Source of the DNA: Lamellibrachia satsuma
Lineage: Eukaryota > Annelida > Polychaeta > Sabellida > Siboglinidae
DNA: 64,000 nt
Direction of reading: 5' to 3'
Assembly: GCA_033239005.1 (NCBI GenBank)
Contig: BSQZ01000034.1
Location: 1,080,001-1,144,000 of the forward strand
The translations under genes were made by a program, and so were the position numbers. Below are positions 23,994 to 35,724 of the stretch, in pieces (position 1 is the stretch's first letter; each line of letters opens with the position of its first letter). The notes under the pieces are model-generated. The model saw only the letters and a program-made list of their open reading frames with translations, ran no database searches and was not told the origin of the DNA.

Positions 23994-24494
23994 GTCCGTC
24001 TGACCTTGGGCCAAATGCAATGAAGGGCTATCCGCTGCAGTTCCACGCAACTCACAGCGATCATGTGCAGTTGTCTGCAGACAAACGACGAGCAAATCGC
24101 GTCGAGAGTTTCTGCAAGGGCATCTGCTTCAGCAACCGATCCATCACCATCAACGAGCGTGTCTACATCAAGTTCAGTGATGTGTCGACCAGCTGGAGCG
24201 GAGTTGTTCGCTTCGGCTTCACGTCATGTAATCCAGCAACGATCAATAGTGCCGAGTTGCCACGATACGCGTGCCCAGACCTTACGAACAAGCCGGGCTA
24301 TTGGGCAAAAGCACTGCCCGAGAGATTCGCCGAGAAGGACACAGTGTTGTTCTTCTACGTGACACGTGGCGGCGATGTGATGTATGGAGTGAACGGCGAG
24401 GAGAATGGTCTATTCTTCAGCGGCGTCAGTACAAGCAGCCCTATCTGGGCGCTCATTGACATTTACGGAAACACAATCTCGGTGGAGTTTGTAG
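23994..24494 (+). CDS. neurl1: neuralized exon: NHR1 domain
   Basis: The acceptor is ttttgttgcag before 23994 and the donor gtgagt follows 24494. The exon is 501 nt, symmetric 1-1. It encodes NHR1, with family landmarks [43 protein letters not shown] and ALIDIYGN in order. The first eight codons before ATG 24020 are open and could be coding. Confidence 0.93.
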
Positions 24495-27400
24495 GTGAGT
24501 TGATTTGAATTTGACGTTTATATTCAGTGTGGAAGTTGGGTTGGTGGGAGAGTTTGTTTTCAAGGATTGGGGTTCAGTTGTAATTTATAATGAATTAAGT
24601 TACAGTGTTATTGTAATCAGCTGTTTTTAGAACAATGTAATTGATATTTTATGAAGTTGTGTAATCGGCCATTGTAATTGACAAATGAATCCAACTCTGG
24701 CTGCAAGAAAGAATAGAAGTTAATGAAATCATATTTCTGGCAGCATATTTGGTATTCAGTTGGTCATAAAAAATTATTAAGCAAATAATTCATTTAGTTG
24801 CTGAATAAAAACATGAATGGTTCTTTGTTTCAGACGGCTACCAGCTGAACAATGTCAGCGCGGCACTGATGCATAACGGGGGCAATGTCAGCAGCAGTTG
24901 CACACCAGGTGCCATCACGACAACAGCGACAACGATACAGCACGACAACTGGCAAAATGCTTCGATACCATCACACATCGGCCCACCGGTGACGCTCCAG
25001 TCGAACTTTACAGCGCCACCTAGTGAGATGGCACCGCCACCACCTCGGGTTTCGTCGCAGAATGCGCATTACATGCCGCTGCCCTTTCACTCGACCATCG
25101 GACGTAACGTTTGTCTCTCGCCAGACAAGACGATCGCAGTGCGGCTGAAGCACGAGTACTGCAACGGTTATGTGTTCTCGCACCGGCCGATGCGCTGCGG
25201 CGAGACTCTGGTCATCCAGATATTATCCATAATGCCCGTTGGTGATGGACTCGACATCGGCGGTCTCGCATTCGGAATGACCGCTTGCGATCCGGCCAGT
25301 CTGACATCAGAACACTTGCCGGACGACTCGGACATGTTGCTGGACCGGCCCGAATACTGGATTGTTAACAAGGACGTCTGTGCGAAACCCAAAGTTGGGG
25401 ACGAGCTAAGCTTCCTTCTCACGCATCAAGGTAGGCAAAGGTTTTGAGCGTAAATCATGTTTGTGTACACTGTACAGCCAAAATATAACTATTTTATACC
25501 TCGTCTAGCAATATCACAATCACAGCACTGATAGCCATTGGTATTACAGTGGCGATCATGATCATTCAGTATGATATTCAGACTGAATCCTTCATAGTAA
25601 ATTTTTTTTTAATGTATGGTTTATTATTTACACACATTTTGGCAGTAAAGATGTTGAGATAGTTTTTTTTATACTATTATAACATAATTGTATCTTTGTA
25701 TATTTAAAAGTAGTCTTGTTATTTTTTTAGGAAATCATGTTGTATAGTGTAATGTATGTTCTAAAATCTTTACTGCCCAAATGTGGTTGATGAACCACGT
25801 TAAAAACAAAGCTGACTGTTATCTCTACATTATAAAAGAATATCGAGCTTGCCATACAGCGTACAATGTAAACATGATATTCGGACTGAATCCTTCAATA
25901 ATAGTCAAATTATTAAAACTGTGTGCTTTATTGTTTAAACACATTTTAGCGGTGCAAATGTTAAAATAGTTTGTGCTATGCAGCATGATTTTGGGATAAA
26001 AACATTATTAATGCACGTGTGGTTAATTATTTAAGCACATTTTGGCAGTGAAGATGTATTTAAAACAGATAGTTTATAACTTGATTATGATGAGGTCACA
26101 CAATCAGTGGAACGAACTATGACCTGTCAAACTCTGCTGTTGTAGGGGAAGTACGGTATGGTAAAAATGGCCACATGGTGGCGACACTGATGCACGTCGA
26201 CAAGACGCTGCCGATGTGGATGTTCTTTGACGTATTCGGCAACACGCAGAAAATCAAATCGCATGGTAGGTAGCTCGCTGGAGACTCACCACATGGAAGG
26301 ATTTACCATGTTTGATCGCAGTGCAGCACATACCCACGTTATCACCAAACACCAATTCCTGAAAATCTGAGGTTAACTGCCCCCCCCCATCTCAGCCACT
26401 TACAGAAAATACCTAGTATAAAAATGTAGACGATAAACATGACTTGTGGAGGAGATTACGACACAGTTCCACACGCTCACAACATTTGTTTTGTTCAAAG
26501 ACAATAATATTATGATTAGATATTATTTGATATGCTAAATACTGAATAGGCCTACTGAAGTATTACGTAATCTAATCCATGTTGTATCTTGGCCAAAGCT
26601 GGCTGGCTAGAGTTGTAAGCTTAAAGGTCCGTCCTCAATTTTCTTAAAGGTTCCTCCTCAATTCTCTTAAAGGTCCCTCCTCAATTCTCTTAGAGGTCCC
26701 TCCTCAATTCTCTTAAAGGCCCCTCCTCAATTCGATTTTTGTGCTCTTCTCATTTAAAATTCATTTTGCGAAAATTTAAACCTACCTACTATCATGCTAG
26801 CTCGTTTGTGCAACTTTTGTATGATGTAGTTTTTGTGAAGTCATCAGACAAACTATTACATTTTTTTTTTATTCTGCATGCAGAATTTATTGAAGTGAAA
26901 ATGTAAACTCTGAAAACTCACAAATTTTGCCATTGGTGAAATTTCATAGCTTTGTCATGTGATCGGTGAGAGGATGGAAGTCACTCCCATGATCAGCATT
27001 GACCCAATAAAGTGTTTACCGTTTTGGATATCCATTATTTTGAGCCTTACCAGATCTAACAACTAAAGTCAATTCTTTCGATGATTTGAACAAAAATACG
27101 CACTGTTTGATTAAACTGACTGCAGATATTACTTAAAGATCATATGCAAATATTCCAGAAATCATCATATATGATGACAAACAGTTTAAAAACTAATTAT
27201 ATTAGTGGCAAAGAAGCCCCCAGCGATTTGACATTTCACTCGGCAACGTCCGTATGGAGTCGGCGTGTGACGTCAGTCTGGCTAAACGAACATCAACAAA
27301 CATTTTCAATCCATAGCAGCGCAGAACATCAGTTTCATTATTTGAAACATTATTAAAACACTGCAACATATATAGATTTTAAATAATAGCTAGGGTAGAC

Positions 27401-29049
27401 CGAGAATCGCAAAGGGCAAGCCAGTGCAAAGGCGAGACAGCTCTACTTAAAAGTTAGATAAACCCAGTTGTTAAAAATTACATATATCTATATATTCCAG
27501 CAGTAAAATCATACAGTTTCCACATATTTCCCCATATTCCTATTCAAACCAAACAAAAGACAACTTCCAAGCGTAGGCTAGGGCTAGTCCTAGACTCAAC
27601 AACTGTGACCACTAGCTTGTACAAACTAAACACAGAATTTAAAAACAGTTTGATAAATAAATATGCCTGGTACTACCAAAACAACATTATTTAAATACAT
27701 TTATTTTATTTTTTATCCTGGGCATTTGTTTACTGCGGTGTGAATCCGAAAGCTTCAGCCAATAAATCAGACCTGGTTTGACACAACTCGCTGTCACTAC
27801 TAACTTTGTTTATGTGACTGTGACCACGCTGTTGACTCGTACATGTATGGAATGACTTGAACCGATAAGTTTATGTCAGTTGCACCGTCAGAATTGCCAT
27901 TGCTCGACATTTTGCATGATCTAAATCTTGCTAAAAGTTAAGTGCCTATGAATCGGCGTAGGCGAAGTTGGTTTGTTTGTCCAAAAAGATGTCACGCAGT
28001 CTGACATCTACTGGCAAAAATTCACAAACTGGTTACGGAAAGTGCCTTCAGGAATTTAGGTATATCCCCCATTTTATGACTAAGTTAATGTAACTTTTTA
28101 CAATTTCATGACTGAATATGAATAAAGGGATACATTTCTATCCGGAACTAGTAAAAACAAGTAAATGTATCCGACCTTTGCATGTGATCTTTAAACTATT
28201 CACACACTACATATTAGGATATCAACAAACCGGATTCGCGATAGGCTAAATCAGTTGAGGATGCAGTTTTAAGTTACGTTGACATTAGATATTCCGTGAG
28301 TAACCCCCCTGAGGGGGACAGTTTTGACTTACAGATGTTTCAACAATGTAGGTCCTGATACTAACATTTGATCTTATTATCTGCCAGGTATTCTCAGTAG
28401 TGTGGTGCAGTCGCCATCCTCAACAAGCCAGAGTTCTCGCCTTACGGTTTCACTGCCACCACCGCGACCACAGCCCGACATTGTAGCGTCGACAACAGCA
28501 GCGCCACCTAGGCCTCCACCGCCGCACCAGCGTGCTTTGCCGTCAGTGCCGGCGACACCGCCCTCACTCCCGCCGAAGCAATATAAGTCAGCGCCACAAC
28601 TCCAGCCGACAGTGCTGACGACGCGAGGGCCGACGCAACTGCGCAACAGCCACTCGGGGGCCAGTATAACAGCCTCGTTGCCGCCTCCTCTCATCCCAAC
28701 GCCCGTCAGTACAAACCCGTTCTTGTCATCGCCGTCAAGCGTCGAGCCTTCGTTGTCGCTGGCAAACATTCAACTGCAGGAGACGCTGACGACGAAGATG
28801 GTGATGATGCCAGCGGCGAGCGGTGGCAGCGTGACAGTCATGCAGGACGGATGGAGCGAGGAAGCAGCCGATAATGCAACCAACGAGTGCTCCGTGTGCT
28901 TTGAGAAGGCCGTTGACTGCGTGCTATACACGTGTGGACACATGTGCTTGTGCTACGAGTGCGCCATCGACATCAAGAACAACCAGAACGCCCTGTGCCC
29001 GATCTGTCGACAAGAGATCAAGGACATCATTAAGACATACCGATCGTAG
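23994..29049 (+). CDS. neurl1: Neuralized-like E3 ubiquitin ligase (two NHR domains plus RING), 5' end uncertain
   Basis: Exons 23994-24494, 24834-25430, 26146-26265 and 28388-29049 join in one frame with GT-AG introns, all phase 1. From the ATG at 24020 this gives 617 residues. NHR1 spans about residues 4-160, NHR2 about 238-396, a Pro/Ser/Thr-rich linker about 400-545, and a C-terminal C3HC4 RING starts at Cys565 (CSVC...[12 protein letters not shown]...CPIC), ending KDIIKTYRS. This is the architecture of Drosophila Neuralized and vertebrate NEURL1. In that family the NHRs bind Notch ligands such as Delta and the RING recruits E2, driving ligand ubiquitination and endocytosis in the signal-sending cell (family knowledge). 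The 23994 acceptor carries open frame before ATG 24020, so a further 5' exon probably supplies the true start. Gene identity is secure; isoform and start are not. Confidence 0.95.
24834..25430 (+). CDS. neurl1: neuralized exon: linker and most of NHR2
   Basis: The acceptor is tttgtttcag and the donor gtaggc. The exon is 597 nt, symmetric 1-1. It begins with a Ser/Thr/Pro-rich spacer. NHR2 starts near 25070 with [16 protein letters not shown] and continues through [20 protein letters not shown] and [11 protein letters not shown]. The reading frame extends a few codons past the donor, so reading without splicing would give a false C-terminus. Confidence 0.93.
25540..26100. mobile_element. Foldback/MITE-like sequence in neuralized intron
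   Basis: Words 'aacatgatattcggactgaa' (25875) and 'cacattttggcagt' (25636, 26037), plus 'ctgactgttatct', are shared with the foldback element at 14690-15025. They are repeated within this segment, suggesting two overlapping or nested copies. No coding sequence. Confidence 0.55.
26146..26265 (+). CDS. neurl1: neuralized exon: end of NHR2
   Basis: This is a 120-nt symmetric 1-1 exon with acceptor ctgctgttgtag and donor gtaggt. It encodes [20 protein letters not shown] and then [19 protein letters not shown], the terminal strands of the NHR fold. It was found by matching phase and domain continuity between the two larger exons. Confidence 0.92.
26618..26860 (-). repeat. Interspersed repeat with amplified 26-bp terminal unit
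   Basis: Five tandem copies of a 'taaaggtccctcctcaattc' unit are followed by sequence whose reverse complement matches 31150-31286 (words 'aaattttcgcaaaatga', 'gaggagggacctttaa'). The end sequence TTAAAGG suggests a transposon end with a TTAA-type duplication. Confidence 0.6.
26880..27060 (-). repeat. Interspersed repeat, second copy of that at 12290-12480
   Basis: Reverse-complement match to 12290-12480, centred on 'ggtgaaatttcatag' and 'gtcatgtgatcggtgagagg'. It lies between the TTAAAGG-type repeat and the 1.05-kb TTAA element in the last neuralized intron. Confidence 0.68.
27137..28190. mobile_element. Non-autonomous TTAA-flanked DNA transposon (1,054 bp)
   Basis: The left terminus AGATCATATGCAAA follows TTAA at 27133-27136. 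The right terminus read inward is AGATCACATGCAAA, next to TTAA at 28191-28194. Exact TTAA duplications are characteristic of piggyBac and Kolobok superfamilies (family knowledge). The interior has no transposase motif, so it is non-autonomous. It occupies about half of the last neuralized intron. Confidence 0.7.
28388..29049 (+). CDS. neurl1: neuralized terminal exon: Pro-rich linker and RING
   Basis: The acceptor is tattatctgccag. The exon codes for a low-complexity Pro/Ser/Thr segment (for example SLPPPRPQP and [10 protein letters not shown]) and then the RING from Cys565, with eight zinc ligands in the C3HC4 order. Stop TAG lies at 29047-29049. G+C content and CG density are far above flanking introns, as in the other coding exons. 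An antisense open frame over 28377-28769 is a shadow of this composition. Confidence 0.95.
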
Positions 29050-29229
29050 TCATCACTCGGTCTGTCTCGAACTGACTTTGTGGTTGTCGTTGCCATGGTT
29101 ACCGTACGGTCGAAGTTGTACAAATGTGCGCGAACTGATTTGACATTGTTGCTTTTGGTTGCAATTGGCTCGTCCAGTGGACAATTCGTCATCAGGGTTA
29201 GAGTACGGAAACGACACTACACAGTTGTG

Positions 29230-29286
<57 letters not shown>

Positions 29287-30490
29287 CAGTGTATTTTATT
29301 ATTAGTGGGACTATTGTGGCTGCGGTGAAACGGATTAGTCTAAAACAATGAACAGACAGTAAAACACTGACACGTTATGCCTTTTTAGGGATGGTCTCAT
29401 GTTCTCAAAATCAAAAATATAGTGTTTAGTATTGGTTCAGACCACCTCTCACCTCCCGAAGCACGTGGTGTGGGACTTCAGATTGCTTGCAGATTGCCAA
29501 TGAAACAATCAAATTCATCCGTTACAAGTGCTGGAAAAACAACTCGCACATCAGTGATGTGATTCACGTGCAATCATTGCTTTCATAGGGACTTTATGTG
29601 GGTAACTGATCCCAAATGTGGTCTATCATGTGGTGTAGTATTTGTTGTTTACAATGCACTGCAACTGGTGTTTGAATTGTAATTTGCAAGTTAACTGATA
29701 AGCACTGCTGGTAGGTGCTCAAAGTATGTCACTCTACATGTATACTTCACTTTTGTACCTATATAATGAACAACTTATTGTAAACAAGGTATCAAGCATC
29801 ACTATCATTTATATTCTGTAGGTTATGGTCAGGCGCAGTGTAAAGTTTGTTAATAATATAACACTTTGTACAGTATTTAAATAAACACACTCAAGCAAGG
29901 AAATGTGGATTGGCTCGGATTGATTCCAGTAACAATTCAGGTATACAAAATTAAATGTTTCCGACCACGATTGCCGAAATGATGAGGTTATAATCATATA
30001 TAATTCAGGTGTTATTGTCTTGTTATATATGTACGTTATTAGCTGGAATAAAATGTATTACAAATATTTCCTTCTTTATAGTTTGTCTGCCTGCGGTACA
30101 GCAGAACCAGAGTTGTAACTGTCTGAATGCCTATTGGTATAATTACCTTCTTCTTTTTATATATGTGAGAAACAAGGAAGAAAAAGGTAAACATAACTTC
30201 TTTTACTGCACAACAACCAGTCGCTGGGACTGGGCATATATACACAATACAACTCTTCAGTGGTACCACAATTTTTACACATATTGTTTCGTCAAGGTAA
30301 TCGTTTCTTTAATAACTATCAAACTTTACAGATGTAAAATCGCTATCTTTATACACAATCTGTTGCGGCGTATTGAATGACCCCTTCAATTCAACAAAAA
30401 TAAATTGAAAAAAGTAAAATCAATCAGTTCTTCCGCAGAGTTACATGGCCATGAAGTTGTTTAGTCACTGTCTGTGATCACGTCTTTGTC
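29050..30490 (+). other. Probable neuralized 3' UTR and downstream non-coding DNA
   Basis: The tract after the stop contains (TA)n at 29234-29281 and AATAAA hexamers at about 29879 and 30048 that could serve as poly(A) signals. No other gene is visible. A 123-codon frame at 30009-30380 has no family resemblance and is overlapped by an antisense frame. Confidence 0.45.
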
Positions 30491-30495
30491 CGGGA

Positions 30496-30975
30496 CAAGT
30501 AGCTACCAGAGTCATACAAGCAGCTACCAGAGTTGGACAAGTAGCTACCAGAGTCGGACAAGTAGCTACCAGAGTCAGTCGGACAAGTAGCTACCAGAGT
30601 CATACAAGTAGCTACCAGAGTTGGACAAGTAGCTACCAGAGTCGGACAAGTAGCTACCAGAGTCAGTCGGACAAGTAGCTACCAGAGTCGGAGAAGTAGC
30701 TACCAGAGTCGGACTAGTAGCTACCAGAGTCAGTCGGACAAGTAGCTACCAGAGTCATACAAGTAGCTACCAGAGTTGGACAAGTAGCTACCAGAGTCGG
30801 ACAAGTAGCTACCAGAGTCAGTCGGACTAGTAGCTACCAGAGTCGGACTAGTAGCTACCAGAGTTGGACAAGTAGCTACCAGAGTCGGACAAGTAGCTAC
30901 CAGAGTCAGTCTACCAGAGTCGGACTAGTAGCTACCAGAGTCGGACAAGTAGCTACCAGAGTCGGACAAGTATAT
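30496..30975. repeat. 21/25-bp minisatellite with higher-order pattern
   Basis: About 22 copies of 'acaagtagctaccagagt' follow one another. The first bases of each unit vary (tcatac, ttggac, tcggac, tcagtcggac). The four variants recur in that order three times, giving a higher-order unit of about 88 bp. Units are contiguous with no unique spacers, so it is not a CRISPR array. Confidence 0.92.
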
Positions 30976-31084
30976 TGTCCCAGCAACAAGTCCAATGAAC
31001 TAAACAGTTTTGCTGAAATCATCGAAACAGTTTAAATTGATGGTTAAATCTGGGTAACTTGTTAAAGTATGTCATATTATATAA

Positions 31085-31286
31085 AGGTGGTGCCACTTTT
31101 ACAATTTGTTGCCAAATTTTTACTGGGCCCCATCAAAAATAATTGAATGGTTTGTCCAATGATTTCATCAAAACTAAATAACGCATTTGCACAAACGAGT
31201 GGTTACCAGACCTAGGTTAAATTTTCGCAAAATGATTCAGAAACAAGGCGAGCAAAAAATTTTAGTTGAGGAGGGACCTTTAATGA
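31085..31286 (+). mobile_element. Short MITE-like repeat (about 200 bp)
   Basis: Starts 'taaaggtggtgcc' and ends 'gaggagggaccttta', short imperfect inverted ends. The body matches 26618-26860 in reverse complement and part of 4690-4870. Confidence 0.5.
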
Positions 31287-31289
31287 AAT

Positions 31290-32090
31290 GAACAGAATGG
31301 AAACAAAACCGCACAATATAATAATACTAATAAAATATTAATAAAATTAATGGGTTAAATATATAATAAATTAGTTAAAACATGATGCTTATATAAACAC
31401 ATTAAAGGTATGTAAATGTAAGATTAAATAGCTCAATAAATAATAATAAATTGGTTAAGAAAAATTAATATTATGATCGTGGTGGAATATTTATGAGTAA
31501 ATTGTTTAAAAGAAAAATAAGAGTTAAATAAACAATAATAAATTTGTGAAAAACCCAATACATGTACTACTGACTGCATTGTGAAAAAGGTGTCTTATGT
31601 GTGTGACATATAAAGGTGTGTCTATGACGTGTGTGGCATAAAAAGGTGTCTTATGGCAGCCTACGCTTGTTACTCCTGATTTGACATCACAACATGTCTG
31701 ACCAAGATTTCTTGATACTGCGTTGATGCCAGATGGCTGTAACTAATCAGTTAATGCTGATAATTTGTAGATGAATTTTATTTACTATAAGTTGCTTTAT
31801 TGGGTAAATGAAAAGTGACAGAAATTATTGTAATTTTACTAAATGTTGTAAATTGACAACGGATTGTGACAAACCTACCACAAATGATTTGACGGTAGTT
31901 TTGGTGCTGGCTGTGGAAGAGGAAATACAACTGCAAATATGTTTATGTTTTCTTCCTACGTTTGCTGATGAACATGGGCCAGTGTGGGTCTGAAACATAA
32001 AGTGTGCATGTTTTGTTTTCAGTGAATTCTGCTAGATTTCTAAACAGTTTCCAAAGTGACCATTACAGATGTGTAGTAGCCCCCCCCCAA
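31290..32090. other. A+T-rich non-coding stretch
   Basis: Contains loosely repeated 'aataataaattggttaa' phrases (31330-31560) and the repeated 'aaaaggtgtcttatg' near 31587 and 31640. No gene recognised. Confidence 0.5.
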
Positions 32091-32094
32091 AAAA

Positions 32095-32620
32095 AAAACA
32101 AAAGGATATTCAAGATTTAACAAGATTGCCATCCCAAACAACAAGTTCCAGATGGCAAGTGGACAAGGAAGCCATTGGCTTATCGAGAGTCCAACAAGTT
32201 TCTCATCTATGTGTAGCCCGCCCTTATCAAATATTTGTCAATTCTATTTTTAAACATATTCACACTACTAGCATTAACACAATCATTTGGCAGTTTATTC
32301 CATTCATTTATCACCCTCTGTAAGAAAGAGTACTTTCTCATGTCCAACCTACACCGCTCCATAACCAATGTTGTTTTGCGTCCTCTGGTTCTACTGCCTT
32401 CTTTAAGTTTGAAGAACATGTTCCTATCAACATCCTCATAACCGTTCACTATTTTAAACACTTCTATTTGGTTTCCTCTTAGTCTCCTGGTCTCTAGTGT
32501 TGTCAAACCACATTGTAATAAGCGGCTTTCGTAACTAACAAGGTAAAATATTTTTGGTTCTCTTTGCTGCCACTGAGGTCAAACTGTCAACTTTCCTTTT
32601 TAACTTGTCAAAGGTAAAGT
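32095..32620 (-). mobile_element. 5'-truncated CR1-like LINE (ORF2 C-terminus and 3' end)
   Basis: The minus-strand frame 32506-32207 encodes the LINE ORF2 tail: TTLETRRLRGNQIEVFKI, NGYEDVDRNMFF, YSFLQRVINEWNKLP and SSVNMFKNRIDKYL. The same blocks occur in the copies at 36793-38546 and 52921-55757. The 3' untranslated end finishes with the same 'aatcttgttaaatcttg' repeat near 32110. The remainder of the element is absent. Confidence 0.85.
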
Positions 32621-34105
32621 CCATCGAAATACCATTGAGATACTTTTAAATTGTCACAGCTCAGAAATGTCAACCTCGATATTGTGTTAAAGTTATATGA
32701 TGTAGCATCTTCTGACAATTATTTTGGTGATGTCTGTAACATTGAAAAAATAGTTAAGATGATTTATGGGTTTTTTGCAATTATAACATTTCAAATTATC
32801 AGAGCTCAAAAACATCCTCCTCAATATTTCAAAACTGTTATATGACGTAGCACCAGATACTTATTCTGATCAATCTGGTGTTAGTACATAATTGATGTGA
32901 TTTTAATATAAATTTTGGCATTCAAAGCTAACAAGCAAGTTTCTTGAATAAAACATATCTTTAGGCAGTAATTTTATTTGCTTTACAATTTAAAAAACAT
33001 TTGCTAAAAATAAAAAGCCTCGAGTTGAATAAAATAATAATGTATAGCTGTATGGTGGCGCCAACTGTGTTCATAAGTTTGTATGTCAACTATATTAAAT
33101 CAACTTATACGTATCAAATCTATAACGTGGTGACATTTCAACTCGATGTCAACGTTACAAGTTTGAGGATCAGTTGCCTTTAATATACTTGCCTTCTGGA
33201 TATGCGAAGTAAAACCAAACTTTGTTGGAATTGCACTTTCACGCAGTCGCCCAGTTTGACCAGTTTTGTCAAACAGCATCCTCAAAATGCACTAAACAAA
33301 TTTTTCCGGTGTTTGGTTGCCTTGAAGTCTTTACGCCACAAATTAACCAACCATCTGCGCTGTAGTTCGGGGACCTCTTTGCATCTGGAAAACTGGACCA
33401 TTTCCAAGACTGATATAACAAATCTTGTAGTGCCAATATGGTGTAGATGAAGGGTTGCAAATAGACAACACATAATACCTTTTAAATTGCACCAACTGGT
33501 TAAACAATGTTTTTGACCTTCATGCTGGTTTTATATTATTCAGCATTTCTGCTGACCAACAGTCAGAACTGTTTATAACTATATAATATTATAGTATAAT
33601 GAAGTACAAGTATACTGGTTGGGACAAAATGTTGTATACTTTATAGAATGTGCGGATTAAAACAAAATCTGAAGAAACATTTGCATAAGGGATAGATATG
33701 CTAAATCACTAACAGTTATTTCAACAATTGAGTGTGAACAAATTGTTAGAAAAGTTGTTTTTATCGACATACGATTATCAAACAATGAAAAGTCAAAAAC
33801 ATGTTTCATAAAAAGATGCCAGTGTCATTCTAAAAAATTCCGTTGTCAAATATTATCCAATTGGTATACCTGGACATACGCCAGCTATTAGTTGATCATC
33901 AATTTATTAATAACATAAAATATTATAGCTACAATAATAGGTAGTGTATATAATAACAATGAATTATAACAGAGAGTGTCAACCATGGAAATAATGGATG
34001 AATTTCCACTTTCTGTTGTAATATATTAAAATTTTAAATATAAAGCAGGATTTTCTGTCATAAACTATTTTCCCCATGCACACACATTAATTCAGCTAAT
34101 TATTA
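32620..34105. other. A+T-rich non-coding stretch, nothing recognised
   Basis: Short frames exist (for example 33202-33450) but show no domain and have antisense counterparts of the same length. No mobile-element ends found. Confidence 0.5.
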
Positions 34106-34297
<192 letters not shown>

Positions 34298-34299
34298 TA

Positions 34300-35520
34300 T
34301 AACTAGTAATGCCCGTGCTTCAAGATTTGTGCATGCGCAGATACACCAAGCGGATAATATTTTATGGCAGAAAATGTTTAGCACGACACCGTCACAAAAA
34401 ATCAGTACACACTACGCATGTATGGCAAGTCATATGACAACTGTTGTTTATCAATAACTTCCTGGGATGATCATTGTGAATAGTTTAATGTATTTTAGAT
34501 GCCAAGGCTAAATCTTAATAAGTACAGAGTTCATCTTAGATTTTTGCAAATTAAAGCTGTTGACTGGCCACAAATATATTTCATTTGTTCCAGTCAGTCA
34601 CACAACATGCTTCCATGATACAACAACATGATAAATGAATAGATTAGTGTTACTCAGGAGGTCCTTTGGAAATCCTGTATGAATTGACAAGTCATGTTTA
34701 TTGTAAGCACCAGAACGAGGCTATGGCAAGCCAAACATATCAAAAGCAAGAATAATAAACTAGGGTATTGCATACTCCCCTTTTTAAAGAACACAGTGGT
34801 GGCGATGATTATAACAGAGTTCGAATCAGTTTTTTCAGCCTGTTTGCTAATAGGACGATCTTTTACTTTGTGGCCTAACCATGAAAACGACCACCTAGAC
34901 CCCTTGTGTCCGTGGAAAAGGACAATGTATATAGACCTAAATCAATCTGATATTAACCCTTCTGTAAGTAGAACGAGACATGTCATCCCCCCTGTTCGTA
35001 AGTAGAACAATATATGACTACGACTGACTGAGACCCCCCCCGCCGCCAACAACCTAAATCCGCCCCTGAATGCATGAACTAACTGTAAGCTAGATCCATG
35101 TGGGCACCAGGTAGTCGGCTATGGCACTGCTAGCGCAGTCGTGCATACTGTTCCTCACATGACCGACCGGGAAGCAGCCATGGCCACAGCCTTGTGTCGT
35201 CAGAGAGAACGTCGGGAGCAAGAACCTTCTATTAATTTAGGCATATGCGTTTTATTTGGCAACCCCTGTCGACTGGTGTAGAAAAGTAGAATTCGTAAAA
35301 TGATTACTTCAGTGGCATGAACACAAGGACATTTGACAACATGCTGGATTTCACAATCTCCACGTAGTCTTCTTGTGAGATTGTTGGTAAGTCAAAACCT
35401 AGCGGGTTTCACAGAGTATCAGCGGCGAATCGTGATCTATGATCACATACCTCAATTGACATCTGTGACTGTGTATAAACATGGTCAAGGCTCGGAATAT
35501 GATATTTGTTCAATACTACA
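34300..35520. other. Non-coding stretch with short repeated blocks
   Basis: Block 'cgatcttttactttgtggcc' 'taaccatgaaaacgacca' at about 34857-34894 recurs at 35678-35716, just 3' of a SINE. Block 'gaccgaccgggaagcagc' near 35160 recurs near 57615. They look like fragments of old repeats. No gene recognised. Confidence 0.45.
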
Positions 35521-35525
35521 TAAAT

Positions 35526-35665
35526 GATAAAATGCATCAGTGGTAGAGCGCTGAACTGTCGGTCGAGCGGACACATGCTGGGCAATTTCGTAGACTCCAT
35601 ATTGCCTGTGTCTTTCGGAAGAGAGACTAAAAGCTATCGGTCCTTTCTTCCTGGTGTTTATCTGT
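35526..35665 (+). mobile_element. tRNA-derived SINE (family 2)
   Basis: A-box-like 'agtggtagagcgc' at about 35538, then 'gggcaatttcgtagac', 'attgcctgtgtctttcgg' and 'aagagagactaaaagc'. These words match family-2 copies at 9843-10035 and 63228-63395. The B-box region is deleted. Confidence 0.65.
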
Positions 35666-35724
35666 ATTATGTGTTTGGGCGATCTTTTACTTTCTGACCT
35701 AACCATGAAAACAACCACCTAGAG

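Noticed and set aside
24869..25447. Independent 192-codon protein
   Set aside because: It is the linker/NHR2 exon of neuralized read past its splice donor; phases join it to exons on either side.
28377..28769. 130-codon Gly-rich minus-strand ORF
   Set aside because: Antisense shadow of the Pro-rich linker of neuralized; G-rich complement without stops.
30496..30975. CRISPR-like array
   Set aside because: Units are contiguous variants of one repeat with no unique spacers, and the genome is eukaryotic.
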